This document shows positions 33,895 through 41,441 of a stretch of DNA of 42,633 bases, one piece after another. A model generated the notes under the pieces. That model saw only the letters and a program-made list of their open reading frames with translations. It did not search any database and was not told where the DNA came from. Source of the stretch: Saprospiraceae bacterium (lineage in GTDB: Bacteria; Bacteroidota; Bacteroidia; Chitinophagales; Saprospiraceae); NCBI GenBank assembly GCA_028284395.1, contig JANQRV010000570.1, positions 1 through 42,633 on the forward strand, in the 5' to 3' direction. A program made the position numbers and the translations under genes. Positions within the stretch are counted from its first letter, which is position 1; each line of letters begins with the position of its first letter.

Positions 33895-35931
33895 ATGAAC
33901 GATCGTCCCAAAACTTATTTGTGTTGTATTGCTGCCCTTATTTTTTTTATGACCACAATCAAACTGGCGGCAAGCAATGACCAGAACGACCTCGAGACAT
34001 TCAGCCAAATGAAATTGGAGGCGGGCAAATTACTTCAAGCTAACCGACGGGATTCCATCTTGATGCTCGGAGAAAAAATGGTATCGATTGCGGAACGTAT
34101 CGGGCGGGATAGTTTGATGGCCTGGGCTTACTTCTACTACGCCGAAGGCTTGTTGAGAAAAAATCCAAAGGAAGGGCTGTCTTATATGAAACGTGCTTCG
34201 GATCTCTACGAGCGTCTGGGGATGAAACTGCATGCCATCAATTGCATCAACTCAATTGGCAATTATTACCAGGTATTACACGAATACGATACGAGTATTC
34301 AATATTACAATAAAGTAGTGGAGGCTTATCTCGATCCTGCACTGGAGGTTTCGGATGAGAAGCGCCGAAAACGACTCGGTATCTTCTATTACAACCTGGG
34401 TTTTACCAGTCTGAAAAATGCGCAGTACGTGCCGGCGCTGGAATATTTGATCAAAGCGGACTCCATCGCCGACCAATTGGAGTATCCACAGTTGTCGATC
34501 TCTATTTGGAACATCATGGGAGGTGTTTATTTTGAGACCGGGAAAAGCAGTGAAGCATTGAAATACTACCGGCGCTCCCAAGAACTGGCCCGGGAAAAGA
34601 AACTGGATGGCATGTTGGGCGTTGGTTACAACAACCTGGCCTTGATTTTCCGTGAGTCCAATCAACCGGATAGTGCACTCCATTATCTTGAAAAATCGTA
34701 TGTCATTGCCGAGAAAATGGGCGACAATTTGAGTATGTCCAAAAACATGGGGAACCGGGCGGTTATTTTGGCGGAGGGTGGCCAATACAAAGACGCACTG
34801 CAGCTCAATTACGATTTATTAGAACTGGTCCGGCACATTGGAGAACGAAGTTTGGAAGCAACCGCTCTGGGCAATATCAGTGAGTGTTATTCAAAAATGG
34901 GACAATTTGACCGTGCGATTGCACCCGCTCAAGAAGGATTGAAAATTGGAGAAGAAGCGAATGATATTGATATTCTTGCCGATCTTTCCCATAATCTTTA
35001 TCTGGCCTATTCGGGCAAGGAAGACCATAAAAATGCTTTGCAAGCTTACATACGCTATGAATCCTATCGAGACAGCATGTTAAATGAGGACAATCTTGCT
35101 AAAATCGATGAATTGAGGGAACGGTTTGAAGCGGCCGAAAAAGAGGCGGCCATCAATGAATTGAAAAAGCAAAATCGCCTACAGGAATTGGAACAAAAAC
35201 AGGAACGATTCTTTTTCATCGGCTCACTGATCATCGCCGGTTTGTTCATGGGACTGATTTACTTCTTTTTTCGACAACGACGGATGCAATTACTGCAGCA
35301 GTCGCAACAAGTAGAGCAGAGACTTCTGCGCAGTCAAATGAACCCGCATTTCTTTTTTAATGCACTGACCTCCATTCAACGGTACTTGTTTGAAAAAGAA
35401 GATACCCGAATTGCCGTCAGGTATTTAGCCAAATTAGCCAAATTGATGCGACAAATCCTGGAAAATAGCCGGGAGACCTACATTACATTGGGAGAGGAAA
35501 TAAAGACGCTGGAGAATTACCTTAGTCTGCAACAACTCCGTTATGAAGATCGCTTTCATTACCAAATCGAAATTGGACCGGGCATCAACCTGGAAGAAAT
35601 TCTAATTCCACCGATGATTGCTCAACCCTTTGTTGAAAACGCCATCGAACACGGTCAACTGCATCAATTGGAAAGTGGAGCGATCCACATTCGATTTGCA
35701 ATTGAAGAAGGGCGTTTGTTGCTGGAAATTGAAGACAATGGTGTCGGGCGACGGGTGGCGGAGCTTTCACAGGTGACTGCAAAGCATGAATCCTTGGCGA
35801 CGATCATCACACGCGAACGATTAAACCTATTAAAGAGGTTGACCCGGGAAAAATGTACCTTTCAAATCATGGACCTGCCCGATCAGGGCACTAAAGTGGC
35901 ATTTTCTTTTCCGCTCCTCGATGCAGCATGA
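33895..35931 (+). CDS. TPR-containing LytS-type sensor histidine kinase
   Basis: A 678-residue kinase. After a signal or membrane segment (about 8-27), tetratricopeptide repeats fill about 40-400, for example GVGYNNLALIFRESNQPDSALHYLEKSY. A coiled coil leads to a membrane helix (about 440-462). The cytoplasmic part has the HisK_5/LytS signature QMNPHFFFNALTSIQRYLF with phospho-acceptor H485 and an ATPase domain (PFVENAIEHG, then DNGVGRR). LytS-type kinases usually act with a LytTR regulator, but none is present in the window, so this is an orphan here. The signal is unknown. Confidence 0.93.
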   Translation: MNDRPKTYLCCIAALIFFMTTIKLAASNDQNDLETFSQMKLEAGKLLQANRRDSILMLGEKMVSIAERIGRDSLMAWAYFYYAEGLLRKNPKEGLSYMKRASDLYERLGMKLHAINCINSIGNYYQVLHEYDTSIQYYNKVVEAYLDPALEVSDEKRRKRLGIFYYNLGFTSLKNAQYVPALEYLIKADSIADQLEYPQLSISIWNIMGGVYFETGKSSEALKYYRRSQELAREKKLDGMLGVGYNNLALIFRESNQPDSALHYLEKSYVIAEKMGDNLSMSKNMGNRAVILAEGGQYKDALQLNYDLLELVRHIGERSLEATALGNISECYSKMGQFDRAIAPAQEGLKIGEEANDIDILADLSHNLYLAYSGKEDHKNALQAYIRYESYRDSMLNEDNLAKIDELRERFEAAEKEAAINELKKQNRLQELEQKQERFFFIGSLIIAGLFMGLIYFFFRQRRMQLLQQSQQVEQRLLRSQMNPHFFFNALTSIQRYLFEKEDTRIAVRYLAKLAKLMRQILENSRETYITLGEEIKTLENYLSLQQLRYEDRFHYQIEIGPGINLEEILIPPMIAQPFVENAIEHGQLHQLESGAIHIRFAIEEGRLLLEIEDNGVGRRVAELSQVTAKHESLATIITRERLNLLKRLTREKCTFQIMDLPDQGTKVAFSFPLLDAA

Positions 35932-36015
35932 ATTGCCTGAAAAAAATTATGTAACGATGACTTAAAAGCCAATAACTTATAGCAAATTTGTGGTGAACAA
36001 AACCAAATTGTTGTT

Positions 36016-37083
36016 ATGAAAAGTGGAGCTTGGTGGAAAGCACTTTCCGTTATCATCCTTCTGTATGTATTTATTGCCGGTTTTCTGGTTCCCTTAAAAC
36101 CGGGTATTGTTGGAGTGAACCCCAGTGTTTTGCAGACGGGGGAGACCATGCAGGTGCAGGTAACGGGTTACAATACCCATTTCGATAAAGGCAAGGATAC
36201 ATTGCGTGCCTGGCTTAAGATGGACAATGAAACATCGATTGCCGCCCGTTCGATCAAGGTGCGCAATGACCGACAGATGGATCTGGAGTTTAGCGTACCG
36301 GAATACTTGCCGACGAGCGATACCGTCAAGGACTTTGCCTTGATTCTTGATAATGAGATTGACGGAGCTTCCGTTCTTCCCAGTGCCGTATTCATCAAAC
36401 AGAAATCCGTGGATCCGGAATTGGCCGCCCAAGTCTGGAAGAATGACCCGGTTGAGGAGTTGCACCGAAGAGCCGGCATGACCTTTCCTTTCCGGAACAT
36501 CATCTACGAGTCGATTCGCAATACGTATTTTCACGTCCCGCTATGGTTCAGCATGTTGTTCCTGTTTTTGGCGTCTGTCGTTTTCAGCATTCGCTTTCTT
36601 CGAAATCCAGACTTGAAATTCGACAATAAAGCCTTGGGGTACACCAAAGCCGGTGTGTTAATGGGGGTGCTGGGATTGCTGACCGGTGCTATTTGGGCCA
36701 AGCACACTTGGGGGGCTTACTGGAGCTGGGATGTCAAACAGAATATGACTGCAGTTGCCCTCCTCATTTATTTTGCCTATTTCGTGCTTCGGGGGTCCTT
36801 TGAAGATCCGGAACGGAAGGCCCGATTGTCAGCGGCTTACAATATATTTGCCTTTACCACCCTAATTCCACTCATTTATGTCATACCCCGACTGACCGAC
36901 AGTCTGCATCCCGGAGCGGGAGGCAATCCAGCCTTTGGCTCTGATGATCTGGACAATACCATGCGGATGGTCTTTTACCCGGCCATCATTGGTTGGACGT
37001 TATTGGGCTTTTGGATGGCACAATTGAGCTTCCGGGCGGAGAAGATTAGGAACCACCTTTTGCATCAATCGGATTCCTTTTAG
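36016..37083 (+). CDS. ccmC: CcmC-type heme-handling cytochrome c biogenesis protein with a periplasmic insert
   Basis: A 355-residue membrane protein, longer than the usual 220-250 of CcmC. After the first membrane helix (about 10-26), residues about 30-165 form an insert predicted as a beta-rich, soluble periplasmic domain. The core is then standard: H173 in YFHVPLWF and H298 in DSLHPG are the likely heme ligands, and WGAYWSWDVKQN (about 232-243) is the tryptophan-rich heme-handling motif; several further helices span the membrane. CcmC passes heme to CcmE at the outer side of the inner membrane. A CcmD-like gene follows, as expected. CcsA-family membership is an alternative name. Confidence 0.85.
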   Translation: MKSGAWWKALSVIILLYVFIAGFLVPLKPGIVGVNPSVLQTGETMQVQVTGYNTHFDKGKDTLRAWLKMDNETSIAARSIKVRNDRQMDLEFSVPEYLPTSDTVKDFALILDNEIDGASVLPSAVFIKQKSVDPELAAQVWKNDPVEELHRRAGMTFPFRNIIYESIRNTYFHVPLWFSMLFLFLASVVFSIRFLRNPDLKFDNKALGYTKAGVLMGVLGLLTGAIWAKHTWGAYWSWDVKQNMTAVALLIYFAYFVLRGSFEDPERKARLSAAYNIFAFTTLIPLIYVIPRLTDSLHPGAGGNPAFGSDDLDNTMRMVFYPAIIGWTLLGFWMAQLSFRAEKIRNHLLHQSDSF

Positions 37084-37161
37084 TTCGGCGACAAGTCTCA
37101 GCCCAATAAAATTTGCATTAATAAAATAATTGCCCGAGTTTTGGCGCGAAAATTCCAGAAA

Positions 37162-37380
37162 ATGAGAAATTCACGAATTAAAATTCTTACAACTTTACTT
37201 CTTTGCTGGCCCTTATTTCTGGGGGCTCAAAACGGTGATGTCGATTTTATGCGCAGCATCGGTAAGATCTATGTTGTTGTTGCTGTTGTCATTGCCATTT
37301 TTGTTGGAATTATCGTTTTCCTCATCTTTCTGGATCGAAGACTAACCAAAATAGAGAACCAATTATTTCAGGATGAGTAA
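37162..37380 (+). CDS. ccmD: CcmD-like small membrane protein
   Basis: A 72-residue protein starting at the ATG at 37162; an in-frame TTG at 37141 is less likely. It has a signal-like N-terminus (NSRIKILTTLLLCWPLFLGAQ) and a single membrane helix (about 31-52), then RRLTKIENQLFQDE. This is the form of Bacteroidota CcmD-like proteins encoded right after CcmC. CcmD helps the heme-exporting complex. Its stop overlaps the next gene by 8 bp. Confidence 0.72.
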   Translation: MRNSRIKILTTLLLCWPLFLGAQNGDVDFMRSIGKIYVVVAVVIAIFVGIIVFLIFLDRRLTKIENQLFQDE

Positions 37381-38794
37381 ATCTAAATTTTTTCAAAGCG
37401 TTCAGAATTACTTTGATAAAGCAGCCCGTTATACCAATCTGGATGACGGCCTTCTTCACCAAATCAAAACTTGCAACGCTGTTTATCGCATCAACTTTCC
37501 AGTGAAAATTGGGAACCAGGTAAAAGTGGTGGAAGCCTATCGGGTCCAGCACAGTCACCACCGCAATCCCACCAAAGGGGGAATCCGTTACAGCCGTCAT
37601 GTGACTCAGGAAGAAGTGATGGCGCTCGCTACTTTGATGACCTACAAATGTGCCATCGTAGATGTGCCTTTTGGAGGTGCTAAAGGAGGTGTCAAGATTA
37701 CTCCCTGGGAGTACACGGGTGACGAGTTGGAAAGGATTACCCGGCGTTATACCGCTGAATTGATCAAACGCAATTTCATCGGGCCGGCCATTGATGTTCC
37801 AGCACCGGACTATGGTACGGGAGCTCGAGAAATGGCCTGGATTTACGATACCTACCAGACTTTCAAGGGAGGGGACGTGATCGACGCCGCTGGTTGCGTC
37901 ACCGGTAAGCCCACTAATCAGAATGGGATCAGGGGCAGGACCGAAGCTACCGGCCGCGGAGTATTCTACGGAATTCGTGAAGCCTGCAGCATCGAAGAAG
38001 ACATGAAGAAACGAGGACTTTCAAAAGGCATTGAGGGCAAAACCATGGTAATCCAGGGTCTTGGAAATGTTGGATCTCACACCGGTATGATCTCTCAGGA
38101 TGAAGGCGGGGTCAAGATCATTGGTTTTGGTGAAGTAGAGGGCGCAATCTACGACCCGAACGGCATCGACATTCATCAATTGCTTGCGTTCCGTAAAGAA
38201 ACCGGTAGTATTCTAAACTACCCGGGGGCCAAAAGCTTTCCCAAGGAAGAAAGAGACATCGTCATGGAATTCGAATGCGACATTTTGGTTCCGGCAGCGC
38301 TGGAGGATCAAATTACGATGGAAAATGTGGATCGGATCAAGGCAAAGATTATTGCAGAAGCGGCCAACGGCCCCATCAACTCCGGCGCTCAAGAGAAACT
38401 GATCGAACGGGGAGTAATGATCTTACCCGACGTGTACCTGAATGCCGGCGGTGTTACCGTTTCTTATTTCGAGTGGCTGAAGAATCTTTCTCATATGCGG
38501 TTTGGCCGAATGGAAAAACGATTCAATCAACGCGCCTTTACCAACCTCGTCGAACTGGTAGAGGAGAAGACTGGAAAGATCATTGGAGATCGCGAAAAGA
38601 GCGTGGTAGCCAGAGGCGCGGACGAAATCGATCTCGTTCGTTCCGGACTGGAAGAAACCATGGTCGTCGCATACCATCAAACCCGCGAGATCTTAAACAT
38701 GAATGGAGGTTTGAATGATCTCCGAACCGCCGCCTTCGTCAACGCAATCTTGAAAATTAGCAATGATTACCAATCTTTAGGAATTTTTCCTTAA
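37373..38794 (+). CDS. Glu/Leu/Phe/Val-family dehydrogenase, probably glutamate dehydrogenase
   Basis: A 473-residue protein of the usual length. The N-terminal substrate domain has GGIRYSRHVTQEEVMALATLMTYKCAIVDVPFGGAKGGV, with K104 in the catalytic loop. The Rossmann domain has the dinucleotide-binding motif VIQGLGNVGSHTG, then EAANGP and LPDVYLNAGGVTVSYFEW. Reversible deamination of glutamate (or a branched amino acid) with NAD(P) is expected. It overlaps ccmD by 8 bp, so translation may be coupled, although the functions do not obviously match. An Lrp/AsnC regulator follows downstream. Confidence 0.93.
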   Translation: MSKSKFFQSVQNYFDKAARYTNLDDGLLHQIKTCNAVYRINFPVKIGNQVKVVEAYRVQHSHHRNPTKGGIRYSRHVTQEEVMALATLMTYKCAIVDVPFGGAKGGVKITPWEYTGDELERITRRYTAELIKRNFIGPAIDVPAPDYGTGAREMAWIYDTYQTFKGGDVIDAAGCVTGKPTNQNGIRGRTEATGRGVFYGIREACSIEEDMKKRGLSKGIEGKTMVIQGLGNVGSHTGMISQDEGGVKIIGFGEVEGAIYDPNGIDIHQLLAFRKETGSILNYPGAKSFPKEERDIVMEFECDILVPAALEDQITMENVDRIKAKIIAEAANGPINSGAQEKLIERGVMILPDVYLNAGGVTVSYFEWLKNLSHMRFGRMEKRFNQRAFTNLVELVEEKTGKIIGDREKSVVARGADEIDLVRSGLEETMVVAYHQTREILNMNGGLNDLRTAAFVNAILKISNDYQSLGIFP

Positions 38795-38852
38795 GTTTCG
38801 CTTTCTTCTTTGTATTGGCTTATCACAACAGAAAAGACTAACTATTTGCTCC

Positions 38853-38878
38853 GGTGGACCCCTGCTTGCGGGTCCACC
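38853..38878. terminator. Perfect 9-bp hairpin after the dehydrogenase gene
   Basis: GGTGGACCC (38853-38861) pairs perfectly with GGGTCCACC (38870-38878) around an 8-nt loop, 59 bp beyond the dehydrogenase stop. There is no T-run after it, so it may stabilise the 3' end or help termination rather than being a classic intrinsic terminator. Confidence 0.5.
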
Positions 38879-38975
38879 CCCAAGCAAGACTCTTTACGAA
38901 ACCCAAGATTTTTGGAAGAAAATTTTGAGAACCAGGGTTAATAAAAAATTTACATAGGCTTTTTTTTATCTTTCC

Positions 38976-39006
38976 TTTGGTTTTGTTTCCATTGTCAATA
39001 TATTTG
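38976..39006 (+). promoter_or_regulatory. Promoter of the Lrp/AsnC gene
   Basis: TTTG at 38976-38979 and TATATTTG at 38999-39006 are 19 bp apart and match the Bacteroidota -33/-7 consensus exactly. The GTG start at 39040 gives a leader of about 28 nt. Confidence 0.75.
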
Positions 39007-39039
39007 CAAATTCATTGTTAAATTGAAAATTATAGGAAG

Positions 39040-39522
39040 GTGAAGAACACGCCAGAAAAATTGGACAAGATTGATTTGAGCATTTTGAAGATCTTACAGG
39101 AGAATAGTAAAATTACGAATCTTGATTTGTCAAAACGGATTGGATTATCTCCCGCTCCAACTTTGGAACGCGTCAAAAAACTGGAAAGCGCGGGTGTCAT
39201 TCATAGCTACCATGCCCAAGTTAACCCACCATCGATTGGATTGAATGTAAAAACTTTTGTTTTAGTTTCTCTCGCTTGGAAAAAGGAAAATGCATTGAAT
39301 CATTTCCTCGAAAAAATTAGAGCAATTGAGGAAATCACCGAATGTTACATCATTACCGGAGAAGCGGACTTCTTGATGAAAATCGTTTGTAAGGACATCC
39401 CGACCTACGAACAGTTATTGTTCAAAACGCTTTCGCAGATCGCAGAAATCGAACGATTGAAGACTTTAATGACACTTTCCACTGTTAAAGATTCAAAACT
39501 ATTGCCCTACAAGTATGAGTAG
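39040..39522 (+). CDS. Lrp/AsnC family transcriptional regulator
   Basis: A 160-residue regulator with a GTG start at 39040, supported by a strong promoter and a purine-rich ATAGGAAG just upstream. The N-terminal helix-turn-helix (LDKIDLSILKILQENSKITNLDLSKRIGLSPAPTLERVKKLESAGVIHSYHAQV) is followed by a RAM/ligand domain at about 68-150, with ITECYIITGEADFLMKIVCKDIPTYEQLLF. Lrp proteins form octamers or dimers that respond to amino acids. Its position beside an amino-acid dehydrogenase suggests a link, but on a separate promoter. Confidence 0.95.
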   Translation: MKNTPEKLDKIDLSILKILQENSKITNLDLSKRIGLSPAPTLERVKKLESAGVIHSYHAQVNPPSIGLNVKTFVLVSLAWKKENALNHFLEKIRAIEEITECYIITGEADFLMKIVCKDIPTYEQLLFKTLSQIAEIERLKTLMTLSTVKDSKLLPYKYE

Positions 39523-40347
39523 GTGACCTCTTTTTCCAAAAATAGGCGAAAAGAATCCTTGCTTTGGCAGATTTCAAGCTCCAACCGCATAGAGCCATCT
39601 TATCTTTTTGGTACCATGCATGTGCAGGATTTACGGGCTTTCGGTTACGTTGATTTTTTAAAACAACGAATTGACGACTGCCAGATTTTTGCCAATGAAA
39701 TGAATCTGTCGGATACGGCTGGAACTGCCGTCCAATCTTCTTTTAATTTGCCGGACCAACTGACTTTGTTGGATTTAATCGGCCAGAAAAAATATCAAAA
39801 ACTAAGGAGGATTTTCACAAAAGCCTTTGGCTTTGAACTCGATTTTTACCGACGCTTGCTTCCCATCATTATCAGCAACCAGCTTTCTGAAGTTGTGTTC
39901 AATAAAGAAGCGGGTCTTTCGCTCGATGAATACCTCAGCAGATATGCTGCCGAAGCCGGGAAAACCGTAACGGGAATCGAATCACTGGCGGAACAATTGG
40001 AGATTTTACAGCAAATCCCCCTAGACTACCAATTGAAGAGCCTACTAGACCTGGGGAGAAATGTCTCGAAGCATCGCCGACATCTCCTTCAACTCATGGC
40101 CTATTACGAAAATAGTCAATTGCAACATTTGTACCTTTCTTCAAAGAAGGGTTTGGGCAAGATGAGAAAAATGATGCTCTACGATCGCAATCTGGTGATG
40201 GCTGACCGAATTGCGGCATTACTTTCCCGGGACACTCTTTTTTGTGCCGTCGGTGCCGCCCATCTTCCCGGTTTAAAAGGTGTACTCAAGTTACTGATCG
40301 ATCGTGGTTTTAAAGTCCGGCCAGTGTTTCCAGAAGATAGGCCATAG
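39523..40347 (+). CDS. TraB/GumN family protein
   Basis: A 274-residue protein starting at a GTG directly after the Lrp stop, with no intergenic space, so translation is probably coupled. Family signatures are LFGTMHVQD (G30-T-M-H33) near the N-terminus and AVGAAHLPG near the C-terminus, both with His residues conserved in the TraB/GumN (ChaN-type) group; the family fold may be a metal-dependent peptidase-like domain. There is no signal peptide. Its function in bacteria is poorly known. Its last 38 bp overlap the convergent DUF819 gene. Confidence 0.8.
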   Translation: MTSFSKNRRKESLLWQISSSNRIEPSYLFGTMHVQDLRAFGYVDFLKQRIDDCQIFANEMNLSDTAGTAVQSSFNLPDQLTLLDLIGQKKYQKLRRIFTKAFGFELDFYRRLLPIIISNQLSEVVFNKEAGLSLDEYLSRYAAEAGKTVTGIESLAEQLEILQQIPLDYQLKSLLDLGRNVSKHRRHLLQLMAYYENSQLQHLYLSSKKGLGKMRKMMLYDRNLVMADRIAALLSRDTLFCAVGAAHLPGLKGVLKLLIDRGFKVRPVFPEDRP

Positions 40348-41440
40348 AGATGCCCAACAAGTTACCTGCCATATAACCCAGTAAGCCCATAATAATGCCG
40401 GAGAAGACTACATTTTTATTGCCGATCACACTGGCAACTTGCCCCACGAACGGAGGCCCATATAGAGCCGCAGTCGCGACGATCATCGTAGTGTCGCGAT
40501 CAATCCCTAACAAATAGGACATGAATGAATGAAGGACGACCGCTATCAGGAGCGACAAACCGGCAAAAACAATGATTGCGGAACCGTGATTGACAAGGAC
40601 TGAAAAATCAGCGAGCATTCCCAACGCCACACTAAATACCAGTAAAAAATATTCTGCAGTTTCAAAGGTGCTTTCCCAGCGCTGAACGGCCGGCGAAAAG
40701 GAAGCCGCAATGGAGCACGCCGTCAAGGTTAACATGACTAGGGCTGTGTCCGATAGGTCACCCCGAATGAACCATACCAGGCCCATAGTACATCCGATTA
40801 CCAGTAGGGTCAATCCAATGGCTTTTAAGCTGTCTTTCCAGTGGAAGACCTGGCCTCCAATCAAATTAGCTTGCTCTGCAACTGGGTCCTGCATCTTGAA
40901 CTTGGGGAGAAAAAGACCGAAAAAAGACTGTGCTACAGAAGTTAAAAATAGAAGATAAATGGCGCCTACGATAATGTCGGCAGTATTGAGCAGAATGATG
41001 CGTTCTTGGCCACTGCCAATGGCCATGCCAATCGCTTGCATATTAGGGGTTCCACCCGTGTAAAGTCCCATGGTCATGCCGCCGATTTGCCAGACATTTT
41101 CGATGGTCCCAGCATAAATTGTCGTGCAGATCAATACGGCCACTGCACCCGACAGGATGAATAATCCAAAAGATAGGAATGCCGTGCGCGCCTTGCTGAA
41201 CCATTGGAATACATTGGTGGAGTAGAGTAGGAGCGGGATGGCCATTACGATGCCGATCTCACTAATGGTCGTTGACAGGTCGTCATTGAGCGGCATCACC
41301 TTTGCATTGCGCAGAACTATCCCGAATCCATAACAAAGAACGATGGCACTCAACCAGGGTTGTGCCCACTTTTTCCGGGCAATAACCTGACTCAGAAATG
41401 GAAAGGTTAGTATCAATATGGCTTGTAAGACATTCATCAA
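40310..41440 (-). CDS. DUF819 family multi-pass membrane protein
   Basis: A 376-residue protein of about ten or eleven hydrophobic helices. Characteristic segments are GGMTMGLYTGGTPNMQAIGMAIG in the middle and a repeated ATAALYGPPFVGQVASVIGNKN-type pattern near the end; this inverted-repeat layout recalls sodium- or proton-coupled transporters. A transporter role is inferred, and no substrate is known. The gene starts 1 bp from the stop of the Clp ATPase gene, so they may be one transcript, although no functional link is known. Confidence 0.85.
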   Translation of the reverse strand: MMNVLQAILILTFPFLSQVIARKKWAQPWLSAIVLCYGFGIVLRNAKVMPLNDDLSTTISEIGIVMAIPLLLYSTNVFQWFSKARTAFLSFGLFILSGAVAVLICTTIYAGTIENVWQIGGMTMGLYTGGTPNMQAIGMAIGSGQERIILLNTADIIVGAIYLLFLTSVAQSFFGLFLPKFKMQDPVAEQANLIGGQVFHWKDSLKAIGLTLLVIGCTMGLVWFIRGDLSDTALVMLTLTACSIAASFSPAVQRWESTFETAEYFLLVFSVALGMLADFSVLVNHGSAIIVFAGLSLLIAVVLHSFMSYLLGIDRDTTMIVATAALYGPPFVGQVASVIGNKNVVFSGIIMGLLGYMAGNLLGISMAYLLETLAGL

Positions 41441-41441
41441 T

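Noticed and set aside
38853..38878. Hairpin considered as a riboswitch or attenuator for the Lrp gene
   Set aside because: It lies upstream of the identified Lrp promoter, so it is outside that transcript; a 3' end role for the dehydrogenase transcript is more likely.
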